The notes beneath the pieces were generated by a model. It ran no database searches. It saw only the letters and a list, made by a program, of their open reading frames with translations, and was not told where the DNA came from. The translations under genes and the position numbers were made by a program. Below are positions 35,984 to 42,512 of a DNA stretch of 64,000 nt, in pieces (the stretch's first letter is position 1; each line of letters begins with the position of its first letter). The stretch covers positions 1-64,000 of the forward strand of contig NZ_FTPU01000013.1 in assembly GCF_900108115.1 (NCBI RefSeq), given 5' to 3'. This DNA comes from Epilithonimonas bovis DSM 19482 (GTDB lineage Bacteria; Bacteroidota; Bacteroidia; Flavobacteriales; Weeksellaceae).

Positions 35984-36118
35984 TTACATATATTGAAATA
36001 TAGCAGCAGCTAAAAAAACACCGATAATGGTGGCGATATGCATTTCCGCAATTTGCAGGTTATGTCTTTTATTGACTTGGGACCATTCTTTCCAGCTTCC
36101 TTTTCTTCGTATTTTCAT
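35984..36118 (-). CDS. 44-residue membrane protein
   Basis: MKIRRKGSWKEWSQVNKRHN precedes one membrane helix (IATIIGVFLAAAIF). The ATG overlaps the TGA of the upstream 119-residue gene (ATGA). Unknown family; the coupling supports real translation. Confidence 0.55.
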   Translation of the reverse strand: MKIRRKGSWKEWSQVNKRHNLQIAEMHIATIIGVFLAAAIFQYM

Positions 36119-36474
36119 AATCCTGATTTATAAACTTGATGTAAATATTTTTTATTAAGTGATAAAGAAAGCATAGAAAAAATTTCTTGTCTTCTAACGG
36201 CCTTGCAGCTGAAAGTAAGACTGTCCAAAGAATAAATAAAAACATTTTCTACAGCATTTTTGAGAGCAGCATCTCCCTTTTCATAAAGATCATTCATTTT
36301 TTGGAAATATTGCTGGATCACTTCATTATTATTCTCCTGTATAGATTTTTTGATGTAACGAAGGAAAGTATTGATCACCATATATGGATTGTTAGAAATG
36401 TAAGTTTCGCTGAAATCTTTTTTAGATTGTGGAATAACCTTAATAATTTCAGAAACGGCTTCTTTATAGTTCAT
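36115..36474 (-). CDS. small helical protein of unknown function
   Basis: 119 residues, predicted all-helical and soluble, without cysteine-rich or enzyme motifs. It is the first gene of a two-gene unit that has the 36585 palindrome 111 bp upstream, the same spacing as at kdp, so it may belong to the same regulon. I do not recognise the family. Confidence 0.6.
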   Translation of the reverse strand: MNYKEAVSEIIKVIPQSKKDFSETYISNNPYMVINTFLRYIKKSIQENNNEVIQQYFQKMNDLYEKGDAALKNAVENVFIYSLDSLTFSCKAVRRQEIFSMLSLSLNKKYLHQVYKSGL

Positions 36475-37135
36475 AATTCTTTTTTGAGAATTAATGCCAA
36501 ATAGTATTCCTTAAAACAGAACATAAGATTAAACATTTGTAAATCAAAACGATATACCCAAATCACTCATTTTATAAAACAAATTACCCTATCAAAATGA
36601 AAGGGTATTCCTACTGTTTTCAAAAACTTGAAAATTGGGTTATGTAATTTTCGATATAAAACTTGTGAAGAAAACAAAATGTTAAAAGGCATTTCTTGCA
36701 CATTGACTTCGTCTGCCAAATATTAGGCTAAGTTCTGTGAGCTCTCATGACACGATTATTTAATTCTAAAAATCTTTCCAAATCTTAACCAAAAGTTTTG
36801 ATATATCTTGGTTTATGGATACAATACCATAACGGCCAATTAAAGACTTATAATTCCAATAGCCACTGCTAAAAGTTTTTTAGATTAAATAGCATTAACA
36901 TAAATTAAAAGAACTTCAGTAAACCAATAAAAATAATAAAAAAGGGCAATAACTAATATGCTTTTCCGTAAAAATAATTATAATCAATCTGACCTACTCC
37001 TTCACAATCCTACACCAAGACATACACAACTAAAGTCTAACATCTACAGAATTGTTTATCGGTAATAAGAAATATTTATATAATAACTCAATTTGTTTTT
37101 TTTCCGATAACGGCAATGTCTTATTGTAAAAAAAC
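36475..37135. other. 660-bp gene-poor AT-rich region
   Basis: It contains the palindrome at 36585 and, on the minus strand around 36755-36830, a decayed frame (RYGIVSINQDISKLL..) resembling the 52-residue ORF at 37136. No intact gene is supported. Confidence 0.55.
36585..36607. promoter_or_regulatory. second copy of the kdp-type palindrome
   Basis: TACCCTATCA-N3-TGAAAGGGTA differs from the kdp copy by one base in one arm and in the spacer. It lies 111 bp upstream of the 119-residue gene. Confidence 0.55.
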
Positions 37136-37294
37136 TTAATATTTCAGCTCAGATAATTGTGAGATTCTTTCTAAATCTTCTATCAAATGTTTTGATATCC
37201 CTTCCGTTATGGGTACTAAAGCATAGCTAGTATTTAAACAGTATTGAGTAAATAATCCAAAATGGAAAATCATTAAAATCAAAAAGAAAACCAT
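37136..37294 (-). CDS. 52-residue ORF with membrane/signal segment
   Basis: A hydrophobic start (MVFFLILMIFHFGLFTQYC) is followed by a soluble helix (GISKHLIEDLERISQL). It begins 15 bp after the excisionase-like gene on the same strand. A degenerate relative lies ~380 bp further on. Whether it is expressed is uncertain. Confidence 0.35.
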   Translation of the reverse strand: MVFFLILMIFHFGLFTQYCLNTSYALVPITEGISKHLIEDLERISQLSELKY

Positions 37295-37308
37295 CTTTTA
37301 GAAAAACA

Positions 37309-37587
37309 TTATTCTTTCATAATTTTTTTGACTAAGTTTTTCTCTACTTCTGAGTTAGATGGACTATAATTTGTCAACAACCAATTATCAATTTTCACCC
37401 GTTCAAAGAATAACATTTTTCCACTAGGTTTTGAATAGGGAATCAGTCGTCGATGCGCAAGTTTATAAATGTAAGAGCATTTAAAACCTGTATATTTAGA
37501 TAGTTCTTTGACGTTAAAAACAGTTTTTAGACCCAATAAATATTGTTCAATATTTTCAAGCTTTTCTAATAACACTTCATTTTCCAT
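37309..37587 (-). CDS. helix-turn-helix excisionase-like protein
   Basis: 92 residues with a MerR/excisionase-type helix-turn-helix: FNVKELSKYTGFKCSYIYKLAHRR, then IPYSKPSGKMLFFERVKIDNWL, the signature of Bacteroidetes mobile-element DNA-binding proteins that help excision or regulate transfer. It lies ~190 bp from the tRNA-Met fragment, as expected at an element edge. Confidence 0.75.
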   Translation of the reverse strand: MENEVLLEKLENIEQYLLGLKTVFNVKELSKYTGFKCSYIYKLAHRRLIPYSKPSGKMLFFERVKIDNWLLTNYSPSNSEVEKNLVKKIMKE

Positions 37588-37738
37588 TTCTTATATTTTA
37601 TAAGGCAAGTTCCTAGAAATAGTTATAAAACTTTATTGAAGGAGTCTAAAGGTATAATTTGGCTTTAGAATAGAGAAGAAAAAAATTGATCTAAGTACCA
37701 CTACTTGTGTTACCTATGTGTTACCCATTAAAAACAAT

Positions 37739-37764
37739 AAGCACCTACATTTCTGTAAGTGCTT
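37739..37764. terminator. terminator-like hairpin beside the att site
   Basis: AAGCAC-C-TACA / TGTA-A-GTGCTT, loop TTTC, a 10-bp stem with one mismatch pair, followed by GATTTT. Confidence 0.7.
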
Positions 37765-37775
37765 GATTTTAAACG

Positions 37776-37817
37776 TGGTCCCACCTGGGCTCGAACCAGG
37801 GACCACCTGATTATGAG
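37776..37817 (-). other. 3' half of tRNA-Met(CAT): probable attachment site
   Basis: The minus strand reads as a tRNA from the anticodon loop (CTCATAA, anticodon CAT) through the variable loop and T-arm (CCTGG-TTCGAGC-CCAGG) to the 3' acceptor strand TGGGACC plus discriminator A. The 5' half is absent: the sequence beyond 37817 does not pair. Integrating elements leave exactly such 3' tRNA fragments. Paired GTTAC repeats on both sides (37709, 37720 and 37900, 37912) could be integrase arm sites. Confidence 0.75.
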
Positions 37818-37927
37818 GGATAACTTTGCCTAGAAAATGGCATCAAACGCTGTTAAAACGATGATTTGTGTAGTATGATAATCTTAATTATAGTATAATG
37901 TTACTGATATTGTTACTCAATAAATTA

Positions 37928-38476
37928 CTATTCACAAGCGCTCCAGCCGTCATTTGTTTTATTTAAATTCAAATCTTTTATTACTGATTTTTGGCTATCT
38001 TCAACTAATATGGAAAAAGGTGAAGTACTAACAATACTAATTTCTGCTTTTACTTTTGCGGTATTGGAAGAAGGATTTTCATGAACTGATTCTATTTTCT
38101 CCACTTGAAACTTAATTGCTTTTACAAAAGTCTCTGTCATATCTGGAAATTTTTTAGAAGTACTCGAATTCACAATGTATCTTTTAGCATCACCAGTTAA
38201 ATGTAAATTATAATAAATACCAAGACCTCCGATATAACTTAATGAATCAAATTTAACTAATCCATCTTTTTGCAATTCTTTTAAATTTTTAAAGTAATTC
38301 AATGTTTCTTTGGAATATGATCTTACAAGCCTGTCACCTTCAAAAATCTTAATATTTTCAGCCTTATCTTTAGAGAAACATTGGTTTATAACTTCCTTTG
38401 CTTTTTCATTTGTTAGTTTTTTTGAACAACTTACGATTGAACAAATAATTCCCCCAAAAAATAATATTTTTTTCAT
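37928..38476 (-). CDS. lipoprotein of unknown function
   Basis: 182 residues with a lipoprotein signal peptide (lipobox ...CSIVSC, cysteine 17). The mature part is soluble alpha/beta with no recognised motif. It lies 1 bp after the phage-type regulator on the same strand, so it may be a lysogenic conversion gene. Confidence 0.7.
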   Translation of the reverse strand: MKKILFFGGIICSIVSCSKKLTNEKAKEVINQCFSKDKAENIKIFEGDRLVRSYSKETLNYFKNLKELQKDGLVKFDSLSYIGGLGIYYNLHLTGDAKRYIVNSSTSKKFPDMTETFVKAIKFQVEKIESVHENPSSNTAKVKAEISIVSTSPFSILVEDSQKSVIKDLNLNKTNDGWSACE

Positions 38477-38477
38477 C

Positions 38478-38921
38478 TTAATTTTTTTTTAGAATTTCTA
38501 TTAAAGTTGTGATTTGTTGTTGACTTTCTGATAATTGGTTTTGACTTTTTGATAATTGTTCCTGACTCGTTTTTAGCCTATCAGTTAACTCTTTTTGTAA
38601 ATCCTGATAATTTTTCTGCAATTCTATCATATTAGAAAATTCGTTATGTGATATTGTAACATTGCCATTAACCCCATTAATGTTATGATTTCCATTTCCT
38701 TGTGTTATTATTTCTTGAGAATTGTTTAACATAGTTCCTAAACCTGTTTTCCACCAGTCTATGTTAAGGTCAGGAAATGCATCAGAAATCTTTTGTAGAG
38801 TTTTCTCTCTAATATTATCTCCGAAATTATTCACAAAACCATTAGATAGCCCAGCGCTTTTTTCAAAATCTGTGTTTTTTAATTTTTTGTATTCTATATA
38901 CTCGAGTAATCTCTCTTTCAT
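38478..38921 (-). CDS. phage-type repressor with coiled coil
   Basis: 147 residues: an N-terminal helix-turn-helix (RLLEYIEYKKLKNTDFEKSAGLSNGFVNN) like Bacteroidetes phage CI-type proteins, including the DLNIDWWKTGLGTML segment, then a long C-terminal coiled coil (~100-145; repeated SQNQLSESQQQ). It is divergent from a Cro-like gene across a region with overlapping promoters, so it is a likely immunity repressor. Confidence 0.75.
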   Translation of the reverse strand: MKERLLEYIEYKKLKNTDFEKSAGLSNGFVNNFGDNIREKTLQKISDAFPDLNIDWWKTGLGTMLNNSQEIITQGNGNHNINGVNGNVTISHNEFSNMIELQKNYQDLQKELTDRLKTSQEQLSKSQNQLSESQQQITTLIEILKKN

Positions 38922-38961
38922 GCTAATTTACTGTGAACCAAATGTTTATATCAAAAAAATG

Positions 38962-38990
38962 AAATAATTCTAAATTTTTTTGAATTATTT
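38962..38990. promoter_or_regulatory. candidate repressor operator
   Basis: AAATAATTC (38962-38970) and GAATTATTT (38982-38990) are 9-bp inverted repeats with an 11-bp spacer, within the divergent regulator intergenic region. Confidence 0.45.
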
Positions 38991-39024
38991 TCTAATATTC
39001 TTAGTTTTTTAGATTTTAATTCTA

Positions 39025-39057
39025 TACATTTGTATTATAATATATATTACAAATATA
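39025..39057. promoter_or_regulatory. overlapping divergent promoters of the repressor/Cro switch
   Basis: TACATTTG (39025-39032) is a rightward -7 box 36 bp before the Cro-like start; TATATTTG on the minus strand (39057-39050) is a leftward -7 box for the repressor gene. The leftward transcript would run through the rightward promoter, so the two interfere. Confidence 0.5.
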
Positions 39058-39067
39058 AATAAAAAAT

Positions 39068-39289
39068 ATGAAGGCAATCCTAATGAATAAAGTTAGCGTA
39101 AAAATTATTGACAAAATACTCAATGATAATGATTTTAGTATGGAGCTAGCATCACGGCTAGGAATCCAACAACAGTCAGTTAAAGGATTAGCTAGGAGAA
39201 ACAGCAATAAGCTAACATTATATCAAGCAGTAAAATTCTATTTAGAAAAAGGAATTTTAGAATCTGAAATTTTTGATTCTAAAAAATAA
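39068..39289 (+). CDS. small Cro-like DNA-binding protein
   Basis: 73 residues (or 68 from the ATG at 39083). It has a helix-turn-helix resembling phage Cro/antirepressors: DFSMELASRLGIQQQSVKGLARRN. It is divergent from the repressor and first gene of the rightward early operon. Confidence 0.6.
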   Translation: MKAILMNKVSVKIIDKILNDNDFSMELASRLGIQQQSVKGLARRNSNKLTLYQAVKFYLEKGILESEIFDSKK

Positions 39290-39313
39290 ATTTTAACTCA
39301 CTAAAATTTATGT

Positions 39314-39535
39314 ATGAGTAAGAAGATAACAAATTCAGAGATAAAAAATATGAAGTCTCAACTTCGTACAATAATAACTTTTGCTACAATTCTAGAAGCT
39401 AAAGTAGATGCTTTTCTGGACGGTGTGGGAGCCGTCCAAGAAAAGAATAAAGAATCAGAAGAAAATAGAAAGGAAACTGAAATAAAATTCCATAAATCAT
39501 TAAAAGTTAAGAATAATGGAGAAAACACATATTGA
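39314..39535 (+). CDS. small helical protein, unknown
   Basis: 73 residues, mostly charged helices with a coiled-coil-like KEKNKESEENRKETE stretch. It overlaps the next gene by 20 bp, showing tight packing in the early operon. No family recognised. Confidence 0.5.
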   Translation: MSKKITNSEIKNMKSQLRTIITFATILEAKVDAFLDGVGAVQEKNKESEENRKETEIKFHKSLKVKNNGENTY

Positions 39536-39782
39536 CCCTTCAACACCAATAAGTCAATTGACAGTTGAGCAGTATTTACACCTATTTGGATCCATATCAA
39601 AACCGAAAAGATATGAATATGGTTTAAATGGAATAGCTAAAATATTCGGTTGCTCAAAAGATACTGCCCAAAGAATAAAAAAATCCGGAGTTATAGACGA
39701 TGCCATATATCAAAACAAAAACATAATAGTAATTGATGTTGAAGCTGCATTGGAATTATTTCGTGAAAATCCAAGGAAATGA
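39516..39782 (+). CDS. DUF3853-like DNA-binding protein
   Basis: 88 residues: LTVEQYLHLFG, then GLNGIAKIFGCSKDTAQRIKKSG, a helix-turn-helix with the pattern of Bacteroidetes mobile-element DUF3853 proteins, and a closing VDVEAALELF. It overlaps the next ORF by 4 bp (ATGA). It likely binds element DNA. Confidence 0.65.
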   Translation: MEKTHIDPSTPISQLTVEQYLHLFGSISKPKRYEYGLNGIAKIFGCSKDTAQRIKKSGVIDDAIYQNKNIIVIDVEAALELFRENPRK

Positions 39783-40480
39783 AATATATTGAATTAATCT
39801 CCAATTTTTGGGAATATAACAAAAAGGATACATTAGGAACTTCCACTATAATTTTTTATTTCTTCCTAATAAACAAATGGTATCTTAAAAATGAACAATC
39901 TTTTTTCTTATCAGATATTGAAATAAGTAAAAGTTTAAGAATTAATGCTGTTACGATAAGAAGTGTAAAGAAGATTTTACAAGAAAAAGGATTTATTAAT
40001 TACCAAACAAGAAACGGTGTTCCATGCCGATATGAAATAACAAGTAGATTTCCTCTAGAAACTCTTGATGAGCAAAACCAAGCAAACAATCCGGTAATTG
40101 ATGTTAAAACCGCTCCAAAACAGAATACCAAAAAGTCTAAAAAAGTAAATAAAAAAACTACAAATCCGACACATATACAAAGTGAAGTGGATAAGGTCAT
40201 TGTAAAATCTAATGTTTTAGAAAATAATGCTAAAGATATCCCAAGCAAAGATGTCTTTCTTGATTTCGCAAAAAAATTACCCAATTTCGAATCTCACCTT
40301 GAAAATAAGATTGTACAACAATACGATATTTGGCTGAAAAACAATTGGAACAATAGGCTAAATAGGCCTATAACTAATTGGGAAAACTCCCTTAAGAATA
40401 TCCTTCCTTATCTTCTTGATGAACATAGCAAAGAACTAAAAAAAATCCCAACCATAAAACCACCAAGCACTTCTAAATAA
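39779..40480 (+). CDS. winged-helix protein, possible replication accessory
   Basis: 233 residues. The N-terminal ~100 residues look like a phage replisome-organiser winged helix (FYFFLINKW, LSDIEISKSLRINAVTIRSVKKILQEKGFINYQTR with wing GVPCRYEIT). A basic low-complexity linker (KQNTKKSKKVNKKTTN) leads to a short C-terminal helical domain. The arrangement resembles lambda-O-like proteins that bring a helicase to an origin, and the initiator and iterons follow, but the function is inferred from context. Confidence 0.55.
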   Translation: MKYIELISNFWEYNKKDTLGTSTIIFYFFLINKWYLKNEQSFFLSDIEISKSLRINAVTIRSVKKILQEKGFINYQTRNGVPCRYEITSRFPLETLDEQNQANNPVIDVKTAPKQNTKKSKKVNKKTTNPTHIQSEVDKVIVKSNVLENNAKDIPSKDVFLDFAKKLPNFESHLENKIVQQYDIWLKNNWNNRLNRPITNWENSLKNILPYLLDEHSKELKKIPTIKPPSTSK

Positions 40481-40486
40481 ATAACT

Positions 40487-40669
40487 ATGCAAATAGATCA
40501 TCCAACTCATCAAAACAAAAAACAAAGAGAGGAAGCAATTAAACTTCTCGAAAGTTTAAAAGCAAATCCGCTTTCCAAAAAAGCTATTGTAGTACCTAAA
40601 GGATTTAGTAATGATTTTGAAAAATTCAAAAAAGACATTGCTAAAAAGAAGGCAAAATTAAATTCTTAA
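40487..40669 (+). CDS. small charged protein, unknown
   Basis: 60 residues, lysine-rich and helical, located between the winged-helix protein and the initiator with gaps of 6 and 15 bp. No recognised motif. Confidence 0.5.
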   Translation: MQIDHPTHQNKKQREEAIKLLESLKANPLSKKAIVVPKGFSNDFEKFKKDIAKKKAKLNS

Positions 40670-40684
40670 TTAAATTCTTAAGCT

Positions 40685-41764
40685 ATGGGCCAAGATAAAG
40701 TAATCAGAAAAATTTTCGAAAATTCAAATCAGCACGATTTAATACGATTAGGTAATAAATTCGTAGATGACTTTCTTTTTGAAGATAATCAGATCGCCGA
40801 TATTCCAATTAATGCTTTGAGGGTAATTTTCAATATTGTCTCCCTACTAGCATCTGATCAGTTCCGCCCCCAAGATCACCCAAAACAACTAAGCTTATTT
40901 GATCAGGAATTTGAAACGGATAATAATGTATTTGCTGCAATGAAGATAAAAAACACTAAAATTTCACCTTCTGGTTCTACAAAACAAGTTATAGATGCTT
41001 ATGAATTTCTGACCAAGTTCAAAATGGGCTGGTATAAGTCAACGAACTGTCAAGGCAAGGAAATTAAGACTTACGGGGGTCTAATTTCTACTCCATCCTA
41101 TGACCAAAGGGGATATACAACGTTTCTAATTAGTAGTTACTGGTTAAAAAAATTAATGATTATTCCTGAATACAATATAGTCTTATACAATCTAGTGTAT
41201 AATATAAAAAACAACAAACATGTTTTATTTGCTATTTGGTTGAAAAAAATTCCTAATGCTGGAACACTTTTAAAACTTTCAACCTTCAATAAGAAATTTG
41301 GGCTTAACTATAAGAATACAAAAGATTTTTGTACTAAATTCTTGAATCCTGCGAGAGTTAACCTGGATAAATATAATGATCTAAGCTTCAATTATAAACA
41401 AGAATCCGGAAGTATTATAATAATTCCTTATTATACTAAGACAATTGAAGATCAAGAAATATCAATACATACAAAGGAAAATTTGGAAATAAAATATCGC
41501 TTGAATTATCTCCAAAAACGTTATGGATTATCAACTAATGATTTTAGCAATTTTGCTTACCATTATAAAAAAATGCCAACAACAAGAAAACTGATCGAAA
41601 ATGCTTATAAAGAATTTATTTCTCGAACAAGATCACAAAATGTGAAATCAACAGAGTACCAAGGTTCGGGTTTTTTGAAACAAATTCAGAGTATTATAAT
41701 TGAGTTTTATGGAGCATCTAAAGCTGCTCAATCCATTCCTAACGGTTATCCAAAAATTATGTAA
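40685..41764 (+). CDS. probable replication initiator protein
   Basis: 359 residues without a named family I can see, but with the general order of iteron-binding initiators: an N-terminal alpha/beta winged-helix region (~40-175) with SYWLKKLMIIPEY, and a second (~190-270) with LLKLSTFNKKFGLNYKNTKDF, LNPARVNLDKY. The stop is immediately followed by ten 16-bp iterons, the classic rep-ori layout of plasmids. The DNA-binding and initiator role is inferred from that context. Confidence 0.6.
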   Translation: MGQDKVIRKIFENSNQHDLIRLGNKFVDDFLFEDNQIADIPINALRVIFNIVSLLASDQFRPQDHPKQLSLFDQEFETDNNVFAAMKIKNTKISPSGSTKQVIDAYEFLTKFKMGWYKSTNCQGKEIKTYGGLISTPSYDQRGYTTFLISSYWLKKLMIIPEYNIVLYNLVYNIKNNKHVLFAIWLKKIPNAGTLLKLSTFNKKFGLNYKNTKDFCTKFLNPARVNLDKYNDLSFNYKQESGSIIIIPYYTKTIEDQEISIHTKENLEIKYRLNYLQKRYGLSTNDFSNFAYHYKKMPTTRKLIENAYKEFISRTRSQNVKSTEYQGSGFLKQIQSIIIEFYGASKAAQSIPNGYPKIM

Positions 41765-42049
41765 TTCGGAATTGCACTCCTCCTAATTCGGAATTGCACT
41801 CCCCCTACTTTCGGAATTGCACTCCCCAAAGTTAAAGAAATGTTAAAATATATATTAATTATCAAACTATTTCGGAATTGCACTCCCCTTAATTCGGAAT
41901 TGCACTCCCCCAAAAAAATAAAATCAAATAACAATTCGGATTACAACTCCCCTTTTCGGAATTGCACTCCCCCAAAAAAACAAGGTATTTCGGAATTGCA
42001 CTCCTTAAATTTCGGAATTGCACTCCCCTTGCTTTCGGAATTGCACTCC
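41765..42049 (+). repeat. iteron array, ten copies of a 16-bp repeat (candidate replication origin)
   Basis: TTCGGAATTGCACTCC occurs perfectly at 41765, 41787, 41810, 41871, 41893, 41955, 41989, 42011 and 42034, with a degenerate copy at 41935. Start-to-start distances are 22, 23, 61, 22, 42, 20, 34, 22 and 23 bp, mostly one or more multiples of about two helical turns, so most copies lie on the same face. An A/T-rich stretch interrupts the array (41830-41870). The position right after the initiator gene fits an iteron origin. Confidence 0.85.
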
Positions 42050-42127
42050 CCCCAAAAAATGCTACAAGCTCTATTAACAAAGAGGTAGTCCATTATCATA
42101 AAAAGTATTTTAAAAGTAATTAAAAAG

Positions 42128-42142
42128 TTTTTTTTTTTTTTT
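42128..42142 (+). repeat. 15-bp poly(T) tract
   Basis: A run of 15 T lies 45 bp before the start of the methyltransferase operon. Such tracts are prone to slippage and might tune expression; it may also be part of a T-rich unwinding region of the origin. Confidence 0.6.
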
Positions 42143-42186
42143 AAAAAAGGAAAAAAGTTTGAAAAATAGTTGCAGAAAGAAAAATT

Positions 42187-42507
42187 ATGGCTTTGAAAAA
42201 ACGAATCAATATTGATAATGCCACTTCGTTCAAATTAGAATATTTCGAAGGTGGTTCTGAATTAAAAGAAAAGATTTTTAATTCTTACAAAGCAATGGAA
42301 CAATTTCACAAGCGGCAAAGCGACTTCATGTATTTAGACATAAACCGCTACGCTTTGGTAGATAAAACTTGGCACAAATTCATACAGCTTAGATCACCTT
42401 TTGTCTTTGAAAAAGAAATTGAATTTATAAACAGAGTTTTTAACGAAAAATTTGAAGTTGAAAATCTTCAAAATTCAAATAATGAAGAAAAAAATCTTCA
42501 AAAATAA
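42187..42507 (+). CDS. small protein upstream of the C5 methyltransferase, unknown
   Basis: 106 residues, alpha/beta, with WHKFIQLRSPF and FINRVFNEKF segments and a poly-Asn/Glu tail containing short ENLQN / KNLQK repeats. It is 5 bp from the methyltransferase gene, so they are co-expressed. No family recognised. Confidence 0.5.
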   Translation: MALKKRINIDNATSFKLEYFEGGSELKEKIFNSYKAMEQFHKRQSDFMYLDINRYALVDKTWHKFIQLRSPFVFEKEIEFINRVFNEKFEVENLQNSNNEEKNLQK

Positions 42508-42512
42508 CATGT

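Noticed and set aside
34316-36499. Sigma-54 -24/-12 promoters at the TGGCAT sequences before 34318 and 36474.
   Set aside because: The -12 GC at the required spacing is missing in both, so only the upstream palindromes are reported.
41765-42055. The 16-bp repeats looked at first like a CRISPR array.
   Set aside because: Spacers vary from 4 to 45 bp, repeats are short and not hairpin-forming, and no cas genes are nearby; the position behind an initiator fits iterons.
41746-42088. Reading frames with ELHSP-type repeats on both strands over the iterons.
   Set aside because: They are translations of the iterons themselves; no codon-level sense independent of the repeat.
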